From Carboxylicivirga marina (GTDB taxonomy: Bacteria; Bacteroidota; Bacteroidia; Bacteroidales; Marinilabiliaceae): a stretch of DNA of 64,000 bases. Shown piece by piece: positions 1-8,241 of this stretch. The position numbers were made by a program, and so were the translations under genes. How positions within the stretch are numbered: position 1 is the first letter of the stretch; every line of letters begins with the position of its first letter. The stretch lies in the NCBI RefSeq assembly GCF_016612505.1, contig NZ_JAENRR010000014.1, positions 52,034-116,033 of the forward strand, written 5' to 3'. Under the pieces are notes generated by a model. It was not told where the DNA came from. It saw only the letters and a program-made list of their open reading frames with translations, and did no database searches.

Positions 1-2
1 AA

Positions 3-707
3 ACCAACGCTAAAAATGCGGATGGCACCTTTATTAAAAAGCGTCATTTTAATGATGACCCTCATTCGCCTGTTGAATGGGAGATATCGATGAAATTTCA
101 AGAAGGCAGTAAATCTGCTATTCGTCACGGTATTTCAAAGCGCTTTTCAAAGTCAGGTAAGTTGTTAGAAACCATCAATTATGCAGAAAACAAAAAAGAA
201 GGAGTTCGCTTAACTTATCACTCAACAGGAAAGGTTTACAAAGAGCAACCATATGTTGATGGTCGATTAACAGGCACCTGTAAACGATTTGATCGTGAAG
301 GACGTATTTCGGCGGAATACGAATACAAAAATGGATTGCCGGGAATCGGTCTTAAGCGTTACACTAATCTTGGAAAACTACGCCAGGATCCTGCAATTAA
401 GATTACAAAAAATGATAATATTCGTACAGCAAGTACTTATGTTATAGGATTATCTTTAAGCGGTGAAGGAACAAAAAGTATTAAATCGGTTGAGTTTTAC
501 GAAGGTAAACTTATTGAAGGTAAGTACTATCATAAGAACTTATCACCCGCTAAAAAGATTTCTTCGAAAAAAGGTGAGATTCGAATTAAACTACCAAAAG
601 GCAGTTCGATAAATAAAACCTTAAATGTTGTAGCTGTATGTACAACATCAGATGGATTAAAACTGATTATTCAGAAGCCTGTAAAGGTTGATGCACGTGG
701 TATTTAA
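3..707 (+). CDS. MORN/YwqK-type repeat protein, 5' end outside window
   Basis: The frame is open from the left edge of the window, so this is the C-terminal part of a longer protein; the ATG at 90 is internal to the open frame and is probably not the real start. The visible part carries about four imperfect repeats of the MORN/YwqK kind, with a Y-x-N-G-x-L-x-G pattern (for example around EYEYKNGLPGIGLKRY), followed by roughly 90 residues rich in predicted beta strands. Such repeats form beta-hairpin sheets in bacterial surface or antitoxin-like proteins of unknown specific role. The gene ends in a strong terminator shared with the convergent transporter gene. Family assignment is by pattern only; function is unknown. 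Confidence 0.6.
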   Translation, partial: TNAKNADGTFIKKRHFNDDPHSPVEWEISMKFQEGSKSAIRHGISKRFSKSGKLLETINYAENKKEGVRLTYHSTGKVYKEQPYVDGRLTGTCKRFDREGRISAEYEYKNGLPGIGLKRYTNLGKLRQDPAIKITKNDNIRTASTYVIGLSLSGEGTKSIKSVEFYEGKLIEGKYYHKNLSPAKKISSKKGEIRIKLPKGSSINKTLNVVAVCTTSDGLKLIIQKPVKVDARGI

Positions 708-744
708 TCTAAAAACCTGAACTCGGGTTAAAGGATATTTGTTT

Positions 745-772
745 GCCCTGGGACATTCCCGGGGCTTTTTTT
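745..772. terminator. Terminator between convergent genes
   Basis: GCCCTGGGA and TCCCGGGGC pair across a 3-nt loop, with one non-Watson-Crick pair, followed by seven T. It sits directly after the MORN-repeat gene and overlaps the stop codon of the convergent transporter gene. Confidence 0.8.
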
Positions 773-2162
773 ATCCCATCATCATCCCCACGATGGTGGC
801 TGACATTAATGAGGCAAGTGTGCCGGCCAGCAATGCTCTAAAGCCAAATTTAGATAAGAATTCTCGCTTGTTAGGTGCCAATCCGCCAATGCCTCCAATT
901 TGAATGCCAATGGATGCAAAATTGGCAAAACCACATAGTATATAAGTGGCCATTATTACAGATTTGCTGCTGGCAAGTGCTCCGGTTGATTTGAACTCGG
1001 CCAGACTGGTGTAACCCACAAATTCGCTGGCTATAATTTTCTCTCCAAGCAATTGGCCTACTAAAGTAATGTCTTGCGATGGTACTCCTATTAACCACAT
1101 TAGTGGAGCAAGGCAATATCCGAGAATAAATTCAAGATTAAAATGTTCGTATTGTCCGTTGGTCCATTGAGCAATCGAATTATTAAGTGTTGTCCATTCG
1201 CCAATTTTATCAAAACCATAATTAACAAGTGCTATAAAGGCAAAAAACACTAATAACATAGCACCTACATTTGCTGCTAATTTTAAGCCCTCGGTAGTGC
1301 CGTTACTCATGGCATCGAGTATGTTACTGCCAATTTTATCAAGTGAAATCTTAATTTCCGAACGTATCTCCTCAGTTTGTGGAACCAATATTTTAGAAAT
1401 GACAATGGCACCAGGTGCTGCCATTACTGATGCCGTTAATAAATGCTTCGCAAACATTAAGCGCTGAACCGGATCATCACCACCTAAAAAACCAATGTAA
1501 GCTGCCAAAACTCCACCAGCAACAGTTGACATGCCTCCAACCATCACCAAAAACATTTCTGAAGCATTCATCTTTGGCAGATATGCCTTAATCATTAAGG
1601 GCGCTTCTGTTTGTCCTAAAAAGATATTCCCAGCAACAGATAAGCTTTCTGCACCAGAAAGCTTTAGAGCTTTGGTTAGTAACCAAGCTAATACCCATAC
1701 CACCTTTTGTATTACGCCCAGGTAAAACAACACGCTCGTTAAAGCCGAAAAGAAAATAATGGTCGGTAAAATTTGAAAGGCAAATATGTATCCAAACGTT
1801 GTAGTATCCAGCAAATCGCCAAGTAGAAACTCAGTTCCAATTTTAGTAAAGTCCAATACCAATGTAAATAACTTTCCAAGGAACTCAAAAATGCTTTGTA
1901 CAAAAGGAATATACAAAACTGATATTGCTAACAAGAGCTGTATGCCTAAACCAATTCCTACAACTTTCCATGAAATGCCTTTTCGATTTAAGCTAAATAG
2001 CCAAGCAATGCCAATTAATACGCCCATACCGAATAAGCCTCGGACTATTCCCATAAAATTAAATGATGCTGCGGTGTTAACTTCTACTATTTGGTTTGTG
2101 TTTTGCGCAAAAAGAGCCGTTGATAATAGCAGGCAAGCAAGTGCTATAACATACTTCTTCAT
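771..2162 (-). CDS. Concentrative nucleoside transporter (CNT/NupC family)
   Basis: A 463-aa polytopic membrane protein that should import nucleosides by cation symport. The CNT signature GQTEAPL is at residues 183-189, and a second conserved CNT stretch, FANFASIGIQIGGIG, lies near the C-terminus. The Nucleos_tra_2 and Gate segments appear in the usual order. The N-terminus (about 20 residues ending in ALFAQ) looks like a cleavable signal peptide placed before the usual first helix, a feature seen in Bacteroidota members of this family. It stands alone, convergent with the MORN-repeat gene and in the same direction as the nuclease gene upstream. The family is clear; the exact substrate range cannot be read from sequence. 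Confidence 0.9.
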   Translation of the reverse strand: MKKYVIALACLLLSTALFAQNTNQIVEVNTAASFNFMGIVRGLFGMGVLIGIAWLFSLNRKGISWKVVGIGLGIQLLLAISVLYIPFVQSIFEFLGKLFTLVLDFTKIGTEFLLGDLLDTTTFGYIFAFQILPTIIFFSALTSVLFYLGVIQKVVWVLAWLLTKALKLSGAESLSVAGNIFLGQTEAPLMIKAYLPKMNASEMFLVMVGGMSTVAGGVLAAYIGFLGGDDPVQRLMFAKHLLTASVMAAPGAIVISKILVPQTEEIRSEIKISLDKIGSNILDAMSNGTTEGLKLAANVGAMLLVFFAFIALVNYGFDKIGEWTTLNNSIAQWTNGQYEHFNLEFILGYCLAPLMWLIGVPSQDITLVGQLLGEKIIASEFVGYTSLAEFKSTGALASSKSVIMATYILCGFANFASIGIQIGGIGGLAPNKREFLSKFGFRALLAGTLASLMSATIVGMMMG

Positions 2163-2212
2163 AAGGTTTAGGCTTTAATACGTGTTGGTAAGGTGTAGCT
2201 GAATGGGTTAAT

Positions 2213-2815
2213 TTATTCTTCTCGACGATTAATTTCGTCTCTTATTTTTGAGGCTTTTTCATAATCTTCAGACATAATCGCTTCTTCAAGTAGCTTCTTT
2301 AGTTCGTCAATCGTTTTTGATTGATACTTTGCTGAGCTTTCCTTTTTAGATTCTGGTTTATCAATAGGGGTTATTGCATGCCCCTCTTCTTTCTTATCAA
2401 AATCTAGTACGATGCCGGCTTTTTCAATGATATCGTCATAGGTGTAAATTGGACAACCAAAACGTAAGGCTAAAGCAACGGCATCTGAGGTACGGGAGTC
2501 GATGTGCAATTTTTCGTTATCTCTTTGACAGACAAGTTCAGAGTAAAAAATGCCCTCTTCGAGTTTATAAACGATAACTTCCTCTATTTCAATATTAAAT
2601 GATTTGGAGAAGTTAAGAAATAAATCGTGAGTTAATGGGCGAGGTGGTTCTAATCCTTCTAATTTAATGGCTATTGACTGTGCTTCTACCCCTCCTATTA
2701 TAATGGGGATACGCCTTTCTCCATCTTCTTCGGCCAAAACTAAAGCATAAGCTCCTGATTGGGTTTGGCTATATGACAAACCAAGAATGTTTAACTTGAT
2801 TTTTTTTCTGCTCAT
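2213..2815 (-). CDS. Bifunctional nuclease domain protein (DUF151) with UVR motif
   Basis: About 200 aa. Residues 1-130 match the bifunctional nuclease (BFN, DUF151) fold, with the typical start IKLNILGLSYSQTQSGAYAL and the segment RTSDAVALALRFGCPIY. The C-terminal 35 residues form a UvrB/UvrC-type coiled motif (ELKKLLEEAIMSEDYEKA). The open frame extends upstream to 2905, but the start MSRKKIKLN at 2815 is preferred because the family begins there and the extra 30 residues look like untranslated leader. BFN proteins are reported to have nuclease activity in plants and some bacteria; the role in Bacteroidota is not established. Upstream it is divergent from the rplU promoter. Confidence 0.85.
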   Translation of the reverse strand: MSRKKIKLNILGLSYSQTQSGAYALVLAEEDGERRIPIIIGGVEAQSIAIKLEGLEPPRPLTHDLFLNFSKSFNIEIEEVIVYKLEEGIFYSELVCQRDNEKLHIDSRTSDAVALALRFGCPIYTYDDIIEKAGIVLDFDKKEEGHAITPIDKPESKKESSAKYQSKTIDELKKLLEEAIMSEDYEKASKIRDEINRREE

Positions 2816-3014
2816 AATCGCTGTTAGATCATTGTCTCGATAAAGTTGATACCATAAATTAGTGTCAAAAATCAAGAGGATTAGTGTATTAATGCATTGA
2901 AACAAATATAGTAATTAGTTTTTAACATTTATTGTATAGGGCTTTTTAAATCAGAGATTCATTACCTTTGAGGTGCATAAAAAACTAATTTTCAGCTTAC
3001 AGAAGTCCTTTTTA

Positions 3015-3046
3015 TTTGTGTTGAATATTAATTTTATATACTTTTG
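3015..3046 (+). promoter_or_regulatory. Promoter of rplU-rpmA
   Basis: TTTG at 3015-3018 and TACTTTTG at 3039-3046 are separated by 20 nt, matching the Bacteroidota -33/-7 consensus. Transcription would start near 3053, giving a leader of about 80 nt with short complementary segments (ATCC..AGG and CCT..GGAT), which may be a ribosomal-protein leader. Confidence 0.7.
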
Positions 3047-3130
3047 CACTCCATTGAATCCTGAGGGGTAGAAAAAGTGGTTTTGAAAGAGTAGACCCAC
3101 CTCCTGGATAAAACCATAAAATTTGGTGAC

Positions 3131-3442
3131 ATGTACGCAATTGTTGATATTGCTGGACAGCAATTCAAAGTAGAGAAAGAAAGAAAAATCTTTGTGCATC
3201 GATTGAGTGCCGATGAAGGCGCTACAGTTGAATTTGAAAATGTACTTTTAACAGACAACGAAGGAGATGTAAAAATTGGCGCTCCTGTTGTTGAAGGTGC
3301 AAAAGTAACGGCTAAAGTTCTATCACACGTAAAAGGTGATAAAGTAATCGTATTCAAAAAGAAAAGAAGAAAAGGTTACCAGAAGAAGAACGGACACCGT
3401 CAATACTTCACACAAATTCAAATTGAAGAAATCGTAGGTTAA
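3131..3442 (+). CDS. rplU: 50S ribosomal protein L21
   Basis: 103 aa, the usual length. It begins [17 protein letters not shown] and ends with the lysine-rich [20 protein letters not shown] signature of L21, a 23S rRNA-binding protein of the large subunit. It is followed after 20 nt by rpmA, the near-universal L21-L27 pairing, and both are served by the promoter at 3015. Assignment is unambiguous. Confidence 0.98.
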   Translation: MYAIVDIAGQQFKVEKERKIFVHRLSADEGATVEFENVLLTDNEGDVKIGAPVVEGAKVTAKVLSHVKGDKVIVFKKKRRKGYQKKNGHRQYFTQIQIEEIVG

Positions 3443-3462
3443 TACAAAAAAATTAGAATAAG

Positions 3463-3726
3463 ATGGCACATAAGAAAGGCGTCGGTAGTTCGAAGAACGG
3501 TAGAGAGTCGGAAAGTAAACGACTTGGCGTAAAAATTTATGGCGGTCAAGCTGCCAAAGCTGGAAACATCCTTGTTAGACAACGAGGTACACAGCACCAC
3601 CCTGGTGAAAACGTTGGTATGGGTAAAGACCACACTCTTTTCGCTTTAATTAATGGTACTGTTGCTTTCCGCAAGAAAAAAGACAACAGATCTTATGTAT
3701 CAGTAGAACCTTTTACTGCTGAATAA
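3463..3726 (+). CDS. rpmA: 50S ribosomal protein L27
   Basis: 87 aa, starting [16 protein letters not shown] with no cleavable N-terminal extension of the Firmicutes type. This fits Bacteroidota, where the mature N-terminus reaches toward the peptidyl transferase centre directly after Met removal. Conserved segments [17 protein letters not shown] and [14 protein letters not shown] are intact. It is co-transcribed with rplU and followed by a strong terminator. Confidence 0.98.
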   Translation: MAHKKGVGSSKNGRESESKRLGVKIYGGQAAKAGNILVRQRGTQHHPGENVGMGKDHTLFALINGTVAFRKKKDNRSYVSVEPFTAE

Positions 3727-3745
3727 GATTACTGAAAGCATTATT

Positions 3746-3794
3746 AAATCTCCTGTTTTTATTACTTTCGTGATAATTTCAGGAGATTTTTTTT
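3746..3794 (+). terminator. Terminator after rpmA
   Basis: AAATCTCCTG (3746-3755) pairs perfectly with CAGGAGATTT (3780-3789) and runs into eight T. The long loop contains TACTTTCG, a weak -7-like element that could start serS transcription inside the terminator. Confidence 0.75.
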
Positions 3795-3815
3795 ACTCGC
3801 AAACAAGATGACATC

Positions 3816-5087
3816 ATGTTGACGTTAAAATTCATTCAGGATAATAAAGAATTAGTCGTAGAGCGACTAAAAATTAAGAACTTCGACGCCTCACAAATTG
3901 TCGAAACAATCATTGAACTGGATAATGGCCGCAAAGCTACTCAGGTTGAAGCCGAAACATTCCAGCAAGAGATGAATGCTCTATCGAAGGAGATTGGACA
4001 ATTGTTTAAGTCCGGAAAGGCTGAAGAGGCGAATAAAGCAAAAGAACGTACCGGTGAGCTTAAAGAAAGCATTAAGGTGCTAAATGCTAAGCATGATGAA
4101 ATAACAGCTCAATTAAACGAGCAATTGGTGTCATTGCCAAATATACCTAATGAAATCGTTCCTCCTGGTAAAGGCGAAGAGGATAATGTGGAAGTGAAAG
4201 CTGGTGGGACAATGCCACAGCTTGAGGCCAAAGAACCTCATTGGGATTTAATAAAAAAGTATGATTTAATTGATTTCGAATTAGGTACAAAAATAACTGG
4301 CGCTGGTTTCCCAGTTTATAAAGGAAAGGGAGCTCGCCTGCAACGTGCGTTAATCAACTTCTTCCTCGATGAAGCTGATAAAGCAGGCTATAATGAAGTG
4401 ATTCCGCCACTTTTGGTTAATGAAGATTCAGGCTTTGGAACAGGGCAATTGCCAGATAAAGAAGGCCAGATGTATCATGCAACAGCTGATAATCTATATT
4501 TGATTCCGACAGCCGAAGTACCCGTAACGAATATATTTCGTGATGTAATCTTAAAGGCTTCTGAGATGCCGGTTAAGCATTGCGCTTATTCAGCATGTTT
4601 CCGTCGCGAAGCTGGTTCCTGGGGTTCACATGTGCGTGGTTTGAATCGCCTGCATCAATTTGATAAGGTAGAGATTGTGCAAGTAGCACATCCTGATAAT
4701 TCATATGAGATATTAGACAAAATGGTAGCGCATGTTCAAACTTTGGTTGAGAAATTAGAGTTACCATGGCGTATGCTTCGTTTGTGTGGTGGCGATTTAA
4801 GTTTTACTTCAGCATTAACCTACGATTTTGAAGTGTATTCAGCCGCTCAGGAGCGTTGGTTAGAAGTAAGTTCGGTTTCTAACTTTGAAAATTATCAGGC
4901 TAACCGATTAAAACTACGTTACAAAGAAGACGGCGAGAAAAAAGCTCAGCTGGCACATACATTAAACGGTAGTGCTTTGGCATTACCACGTATTGTAGCA
5001 GCTATTCTTGAGAATAATCAAACTGATGAAGGGATTAAAGTGCCAGCGGTGCTGGTTCCTTACTGTGGATTCGATATTATAAAATAG
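3816..5087 (+). CDS. serS: Seryl-tRNA synthetase
   Basis: 423 aa, the normal length for a class II seryl-tRNA synthetase, which charges tRNA-Ser in the cytoplasm. An N-terminal antiparallel coiled-coil arm (about residues 1-110, many K/E/A) precedes the catalytic domain. Motif 2 is in FRREAGSWGSHVRGLNRLHQ and motif 3 in NGSALALPRIVAAILENNQ. It lies downstream of rplU-rpmA, a common Bacteroidota order, but is separated from it by a terminator, and it has its own terminator at 5108. Confidence 0.97.
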   Translation: MLTLKFIQDNKELVVERLKIKNFDASQIVETIIELDNGRKATQVEAETFQQEMNALSKEIGQLFKSGKAEEANKAKERTGELKESIKVLNAKHDEITAQLNEQLVSLPNIPNEIVPPGKGEEDNVEVKAGGTMPQLEAKEPHWDLIKKYDLIDFELGTKITGAGFPVYKGKGARLQRALINFFLDEADKAGYNEVIPPLLVNEDSGFGTGQLPDKEGQMYHATADNLYLIPTAEVPVTNIFRDVILKASEMPVKHCAYSACFRREAGSWGSHVRGLNRLHQFDKVEIVQVAHPDNSYEILDKMVAHVQTLVEKLELPWRMLRLCGGDLSFTSALTYDFEVYSAAQERWLEVSSVSNFENYQANRLKLRYKEDGEKKAQLAHTLNGSALALPRIVAAILENNQTDEGIKVPAVLVPYCGFDIIK

Positions 5088-5107
5088 ACTGAAGATTAAA
5101 GGCAGAA

Positions 5108-5140
5108 GGCAGAAGTTATTATCGTAACTTCTGCCCTTTT
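5108..5140 (+). terminator. Terminator after serS
   Basis: GGCAGAAGTTA and TAACTTCTGCC form a perfect 11-bp stem with a 6-nt loop, followed by a T-rich tail. Confidence 0.85.
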
Positions 5141-5153
5141 ATTATTTAAGCGA

Positions 5154-5468
5154 ATGACCATGTATATATTCAACACTACATTTATGATTGCTGATTCTAT
5201 TGTTGATGATTGGAAACAATGGATGAACCGCAACTACATACCTACCATGAAAGATTTGGTGAAAGACATCCGTGTTGAATTGTATGAAGTTATGGCAGTG
5301 GTTGAAGAAGGAAATACTAACTTCTCGTGCCAGATGCAAGTTAGCAATCCTGCTGATTTGGATACCATCAACAAGTACAATGCGGTATTGGTGAATAATG
5401 TCAAAGGAAAGTTTGGCGATAAGTGCTTAACCTTTAGCTCTATTTTAAACGAGGTTCAACTTGGCTAA
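5154..5468 (+). CDS. DUF4286 family protein
   Basis: 104 aa with the pattern of DUF4286, a small ferredoxin-like alpha-beta protein found mainly in Bacteroidota: [20 protein letters not shown] at the N-terminus and a C-terminal [21 protein letters not shown]. No catalytic residues are apparent and no function is known. Its last 8 nt overlap the TTG start of ruvC, which suggests translational coupling. Confidence 0.85.
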   Translation: MTMYIFNTTFMIADSIVDDWKQWMNRNYIPTMKDLVKDIRVELYEVMAVVEEGNTNFSCQMQVSNPADLDTINKYNAVLVNNVKGKFGDKCLTFSSILNEVQLG

Positions 5469-6015
5469 AGAGCGCATTATATTGGGTATTGACCCGGGAA
5501 CAACCGTGATGGGTTATGGTATTATCCGTTGCATTGGTAATAAAGCCGACTTGGTAACCATGGGCGTGCTCGAACTACATAAGTATGGCGATCATTACCT
5601 GAAGCTGCAAAAGATATTTGAACGCGTTGTACAGTTGGTTGAATCTTACCATCCTGATGAACTTGCTATTGAAGCGCCCTTCTATGGCAAAAATGTACAA
5701 TCAATGTTGAAACTTGGACGTGCACAAGGTGTTGCTATGGCTGCTGCTTTAACGCGTTCGATTCCCATTTTTGAGTATGCACCACTGCGCATTAAACAAG
5801 CCATAACAGGTAATGGCCGTGCATCCAAAGAACAAGTGGCCATGTTACTTCAAAACCTTTTAAAGATTAGTGAGTTGCCCAAGTATCTGGATGCAACAGA
5901 TGGCTTGGCAGCAGCTTATTGTCATTTTCTTCAGAATCAGCGAGTCAACATTTCTGGTGGTTCAAAAAGCTGGAAAGAATTTATGAGTAAAAACCCTGGT
6001 CGGGTTAAGAAATAA
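5461..6015 (+). CDS. ruvC: Holliday junction resolvase RuvC
   Basis: 184 aa, cytoplasmic endonuclease that resolves Holliday junctions with RuvAB. The acidic catalytic set of the RNase H fold is visible: Asp11 in [12 protein letters not shown], the Glu in [10 protein letters not shown], and the Asp pair in [12 protein letters not shown]. The start is TTG, because no upstream ATG exists and homologues begin at this point. It overlaps the preceding DUF4286 gene by 8 nt. A short lysine-rich tail extends past the catalytic core. Confidence 0.96.
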   Translation: MAKERIILGIDPGTTVMGYGIIRCIGNKADLVTMGVLELHKYGDHYLKLQKIFERVVQLVESYHPDELAIEAPFYGKNVQSMLKLGRAQGVAMAAALTRSIPIFEYAPLRIKQAITGNGRASKEQVAMLLQNLLKISELPKYLDATDGLAAAYCHFLQNQRVNISGGSKSWKEFMSKNPGRVKK

Positions 6016-6060
6016 GCTCAGCCATCATTCACGTAATCATAAGATAAGGAATGTTTTGGG

Positions 6061-6089
6061 TTAGCAAAGTGTTAGAGAACCTTTGCTAA
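6061..6089. terminator. Inverted repeat between convergent ruvC and thioredoxin-like genes
   Basis: TTAGCAAAG and CTTTGCTAA form a 9-bp stem with an 11-nt loop. There is no clear T tract, so it is a possible bidirectional terminator only. Confidence 0.4.
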
Positions 6090-6107
6090 GCAACTTATCG
6101 AACTTTA

Positions 6108-7565
6108 TTAAAAATCGTAAATACTTTTCTGTTTTGGCTTTTTCTTACGCAGTTGTTCGTAGTTAAACTTACGTTGTTCTTCCTGGAATATTGGTAGAAA
6201 GTTCTCACCCGGCGAAGGCGAAGGTGAAACTAATAGTTTTTGTGTTGGGTCAATCACAAAGTATACCGGTAATGCTTTGATGCGGTAATCGAGAGCTACC
6301 TTAGGCATGGCTGCATAATGCAAGAAATCCCATTTGTACTTGTTATCCTTAATTAACTTTTGGGCAGCTGTTGGATCCTCATCCATAATCACCGTTACAA
6401 AAGTTAATTCACGTCGTAATTGCTTTGATAAAACGTTTAATAACTGTAGCTCTTGCTTGCATGTATGATTGCTGGTGTGCATAAAATTCAGGTACACAAA
6501 CTTACCATGGTAATCACTCAAAGAGCGCTCTTTGCCATCGAGTCTGTATAAAGTAAATTGTGGTGCCGCAGTTCCTGTTCGTAGCCATGTAACACGCTTG
6601 TATAAACTTTTAGCAATGTCTTTGATAACCAAGGTGCTGCCTTGCTCCTGCGCTTGTGCATATAAGTCAATAATCCGTTCCTGGTCGTATCGACCCGAAT
6701 AAAATGCGTCATAAAGTCCTTTAAGTAAGATAACTTCGGCAAGCTCGGTTTGAGCAAAAAGCGTATCTTTCTTAAAGACCGTTCTTAAACTATCAAAACT
6801 GGCTGCTTTTGTATAAGCATCTCTTAAATCATCACCTTTGGAAGATGTAAAGTAAGATGTAAAAAAGCTTTTAAATAAGGTATTGAAGGATTGCTGAAAC
6901 GATGGCATGAACATATCTAATGAATCACTGTTCATGGCAAAATACATCGCTTTGCGCTTATTTCTTTTGTATGCTAATGTTAATAGCTCGCCATAGGCAT
7001 ACTGTTTGTATTGCTCAAAATACGGATGTTCAATGTTGTATGCACTATCCAGTTCAGCGATGATTTCCTGTGCCTTAGTGACATTTCCTCTTGAGAAGAT
7101 ATTTACTGCATTAGTATTGTAGGCCTTATTTAAGTCAATATCAAAATTGGTAATGCTTTGATTTAAACCTTGAGCTTCTTTATTGATTATGCCCAATTCA
7201 ATTTCTTCAGGTATGAAGTATGGGTTAAACCTATCGGCATCGCTACGTGGTTGAAATGGCGGTAATGCTAAATTGTATGTTTGACCTGGTTCAAGATAAA
7301 TATAGCCACGATATTTACCCATGTCTATGCTTGCATATGTGATGCCTGAAATCTCAACGCTTTGTTCGTAAGCACCATTTTTGTCAACATCAATAGCCAT
7401 TAGACCAGTTGTTTCCAAAGTAATGGGGTTCATCACTTTTTCCATCACCAAAGTATAGCCCGCATAATCAGGTGCCTGACCTTTGACTGTTACCCATTGC
7501 ATTTGTTGAGCAAACAGAAAGCCAGTATGACAAATAAACAGTAATGCAAGTAAGCTTAATCGCAT
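6108..7565 (-). CDS. Secreted TlpA-like thioredoxin-fold protein lacking the first active-site Cys
   Basis: 485 aa with a signal peptide (cleavage near FLFAQ, residue 19), a DUF4369-like beta domain (about 25-110), a helical middle, and a C-terminal AhpC/TSA-TlpA-type thioredoxin fold (about 330-465). Where TlpA proteins have W-C-P-P-C, this one reads S-N-H-T-C: the resolving Cys369 is present but the nucleophilic Cys is replaced by Asn366. The cis-Pro loop (ALPVYFVID) is retained. A classic disulfide exchange is therefore unlikely; a binding or monothiol role is possible. The ATG directly abuts the stop codon of coaD, so the two genes are probably co-transcribed. Confidence 0.8.
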   Translation of the reverse strand: MRLSLLALLFICHTGFLFAQQMQWVTVKGQAPDYAGYTLVMEKVMNPITLETTGLMAIDVDKNGAYEQSVEISGITYASIDMGKYRGYIYLEPGQTYNLALPPFQPRSDADRFNPYFIPEEIELGIINKEAQGLNQSITNFDIDLNKAYNTNAVNIFSRGNVTKAQEIIAELDSAYNIEHPYFEQYKQYAYGELLTLAYKRNKRKAMYFAMNSDSLDMFMPSFQQSFNTLFKSFFTSYFTSSKGDDLRDAYTKAASFDSLRTVFKKDTLFAQTELAEVILLKGLYDAFYSGRYDQERIIDLYAQAQEQGSTLVIKDIAKSLYKRVTWLRTGTAAPQFTLYRLDGKERSLSDYHGKFVYLNFMHTSNHTCKQELQLLNVLSKQLRRELTFVTVIMDEDPTAAQKLIKDNKYKWDFLHYAAMPKVALDYRIKALPVYFVIDPTQKLLVSPSPSPGENFLPIFQEEQRKFNYEQLRKKKPKQKSIYDF

Positions 7566-8036
7566 TTACATATACTTTTGGATATTGATTTTGATTGACT
7601 CTGGCAAAAACTGACCTGCATCGCCACCATGCTTAACAATGTCGCGAACAATGGAACTGTTAACTGGTGTGTGTTCTGGAGTGGTTAATAAAAATACCGA
7701 ATCGAAACCACTCATTGCTTTATTTACCTGTGCAATAGCACGTTCGTATTCAAAGTCGGCAGATGTTCTAATGCCTCTTAAAATATGGGTACAGCCAACT
7801 TCTTTAGCAAATTCAACGGTTAAGCCTTCGTATTTTTCTACACTTACACGTTCGTCATCGACAAATACATCGCGTATCCATTGCATACGATCTTCCAGTG
7901 GGAAAAAATCGCTTTTATTTGAATTGTATCCAACAGCAATTATTATTTTATCGAATAAGCTTAATCCTCTTCGTACTACATCCTCGTGCCCAACAGTAAA
8001 TGGATCAAACGATCCAGGGAAAATGGCTGTTTTCAT
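7566..8036 (-). CDS. coaD: Phosphopantetheine adenylyltransferase
   Basis: 156 aa from the start MKTAIFPGSFDPFTVGHED. The frame is open to 8057, but the extra seven residues precede the conserved N-terminus. The nucleotidyltransferase motif GSFDPFTVGH and the C-terminal NSSIVRDIVKHGG are intact. The enzyme makes dephospho-CoA from 4'-phosphopantetheine and ATP, the penultimate step of CoA synthesis. It is followed without any gap by the thioredoxin-fold gene. Confidence 0.96.
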   Translation of the reverse strand: MKTAIFPGSFDPFTVGHEDVVRRGLSLFDKIIIAVGYNSNKSDFFPLEDRMQWIRDVFVDDERVSVEKYEGLTVEFAKEVGCTHILRGIRTSADFEYERAIAQVNKAMSGFDSVFLLTTPEHTPVNSSIVRDIVKHGGDAGQFLPESIKINIQKYM

Positions 8037-8241
8037 ATGATTATAATTTGCTTTCATTTGCCATATGGAACTCTCAAGTAAATTTTATCATCCTCCTGTT
8101 TGAAAATTTGGATACTCAAATTTACATGGTCGTTTCATGTGTTTGTTTAATACAAGTTTGGAATAGCAATTAGCTAAACCGTACTATAAGGCTGTAAAAT
8201 TTGGAAAAAATAGCCGCTCAAGCAAGTCATTGTCTATTTAT

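Noticed and set aside
2816..2905. N-terminal extension of the nuclease gene
   Set aside because: The extra codons precede the conserved family start and look like leader sequence.
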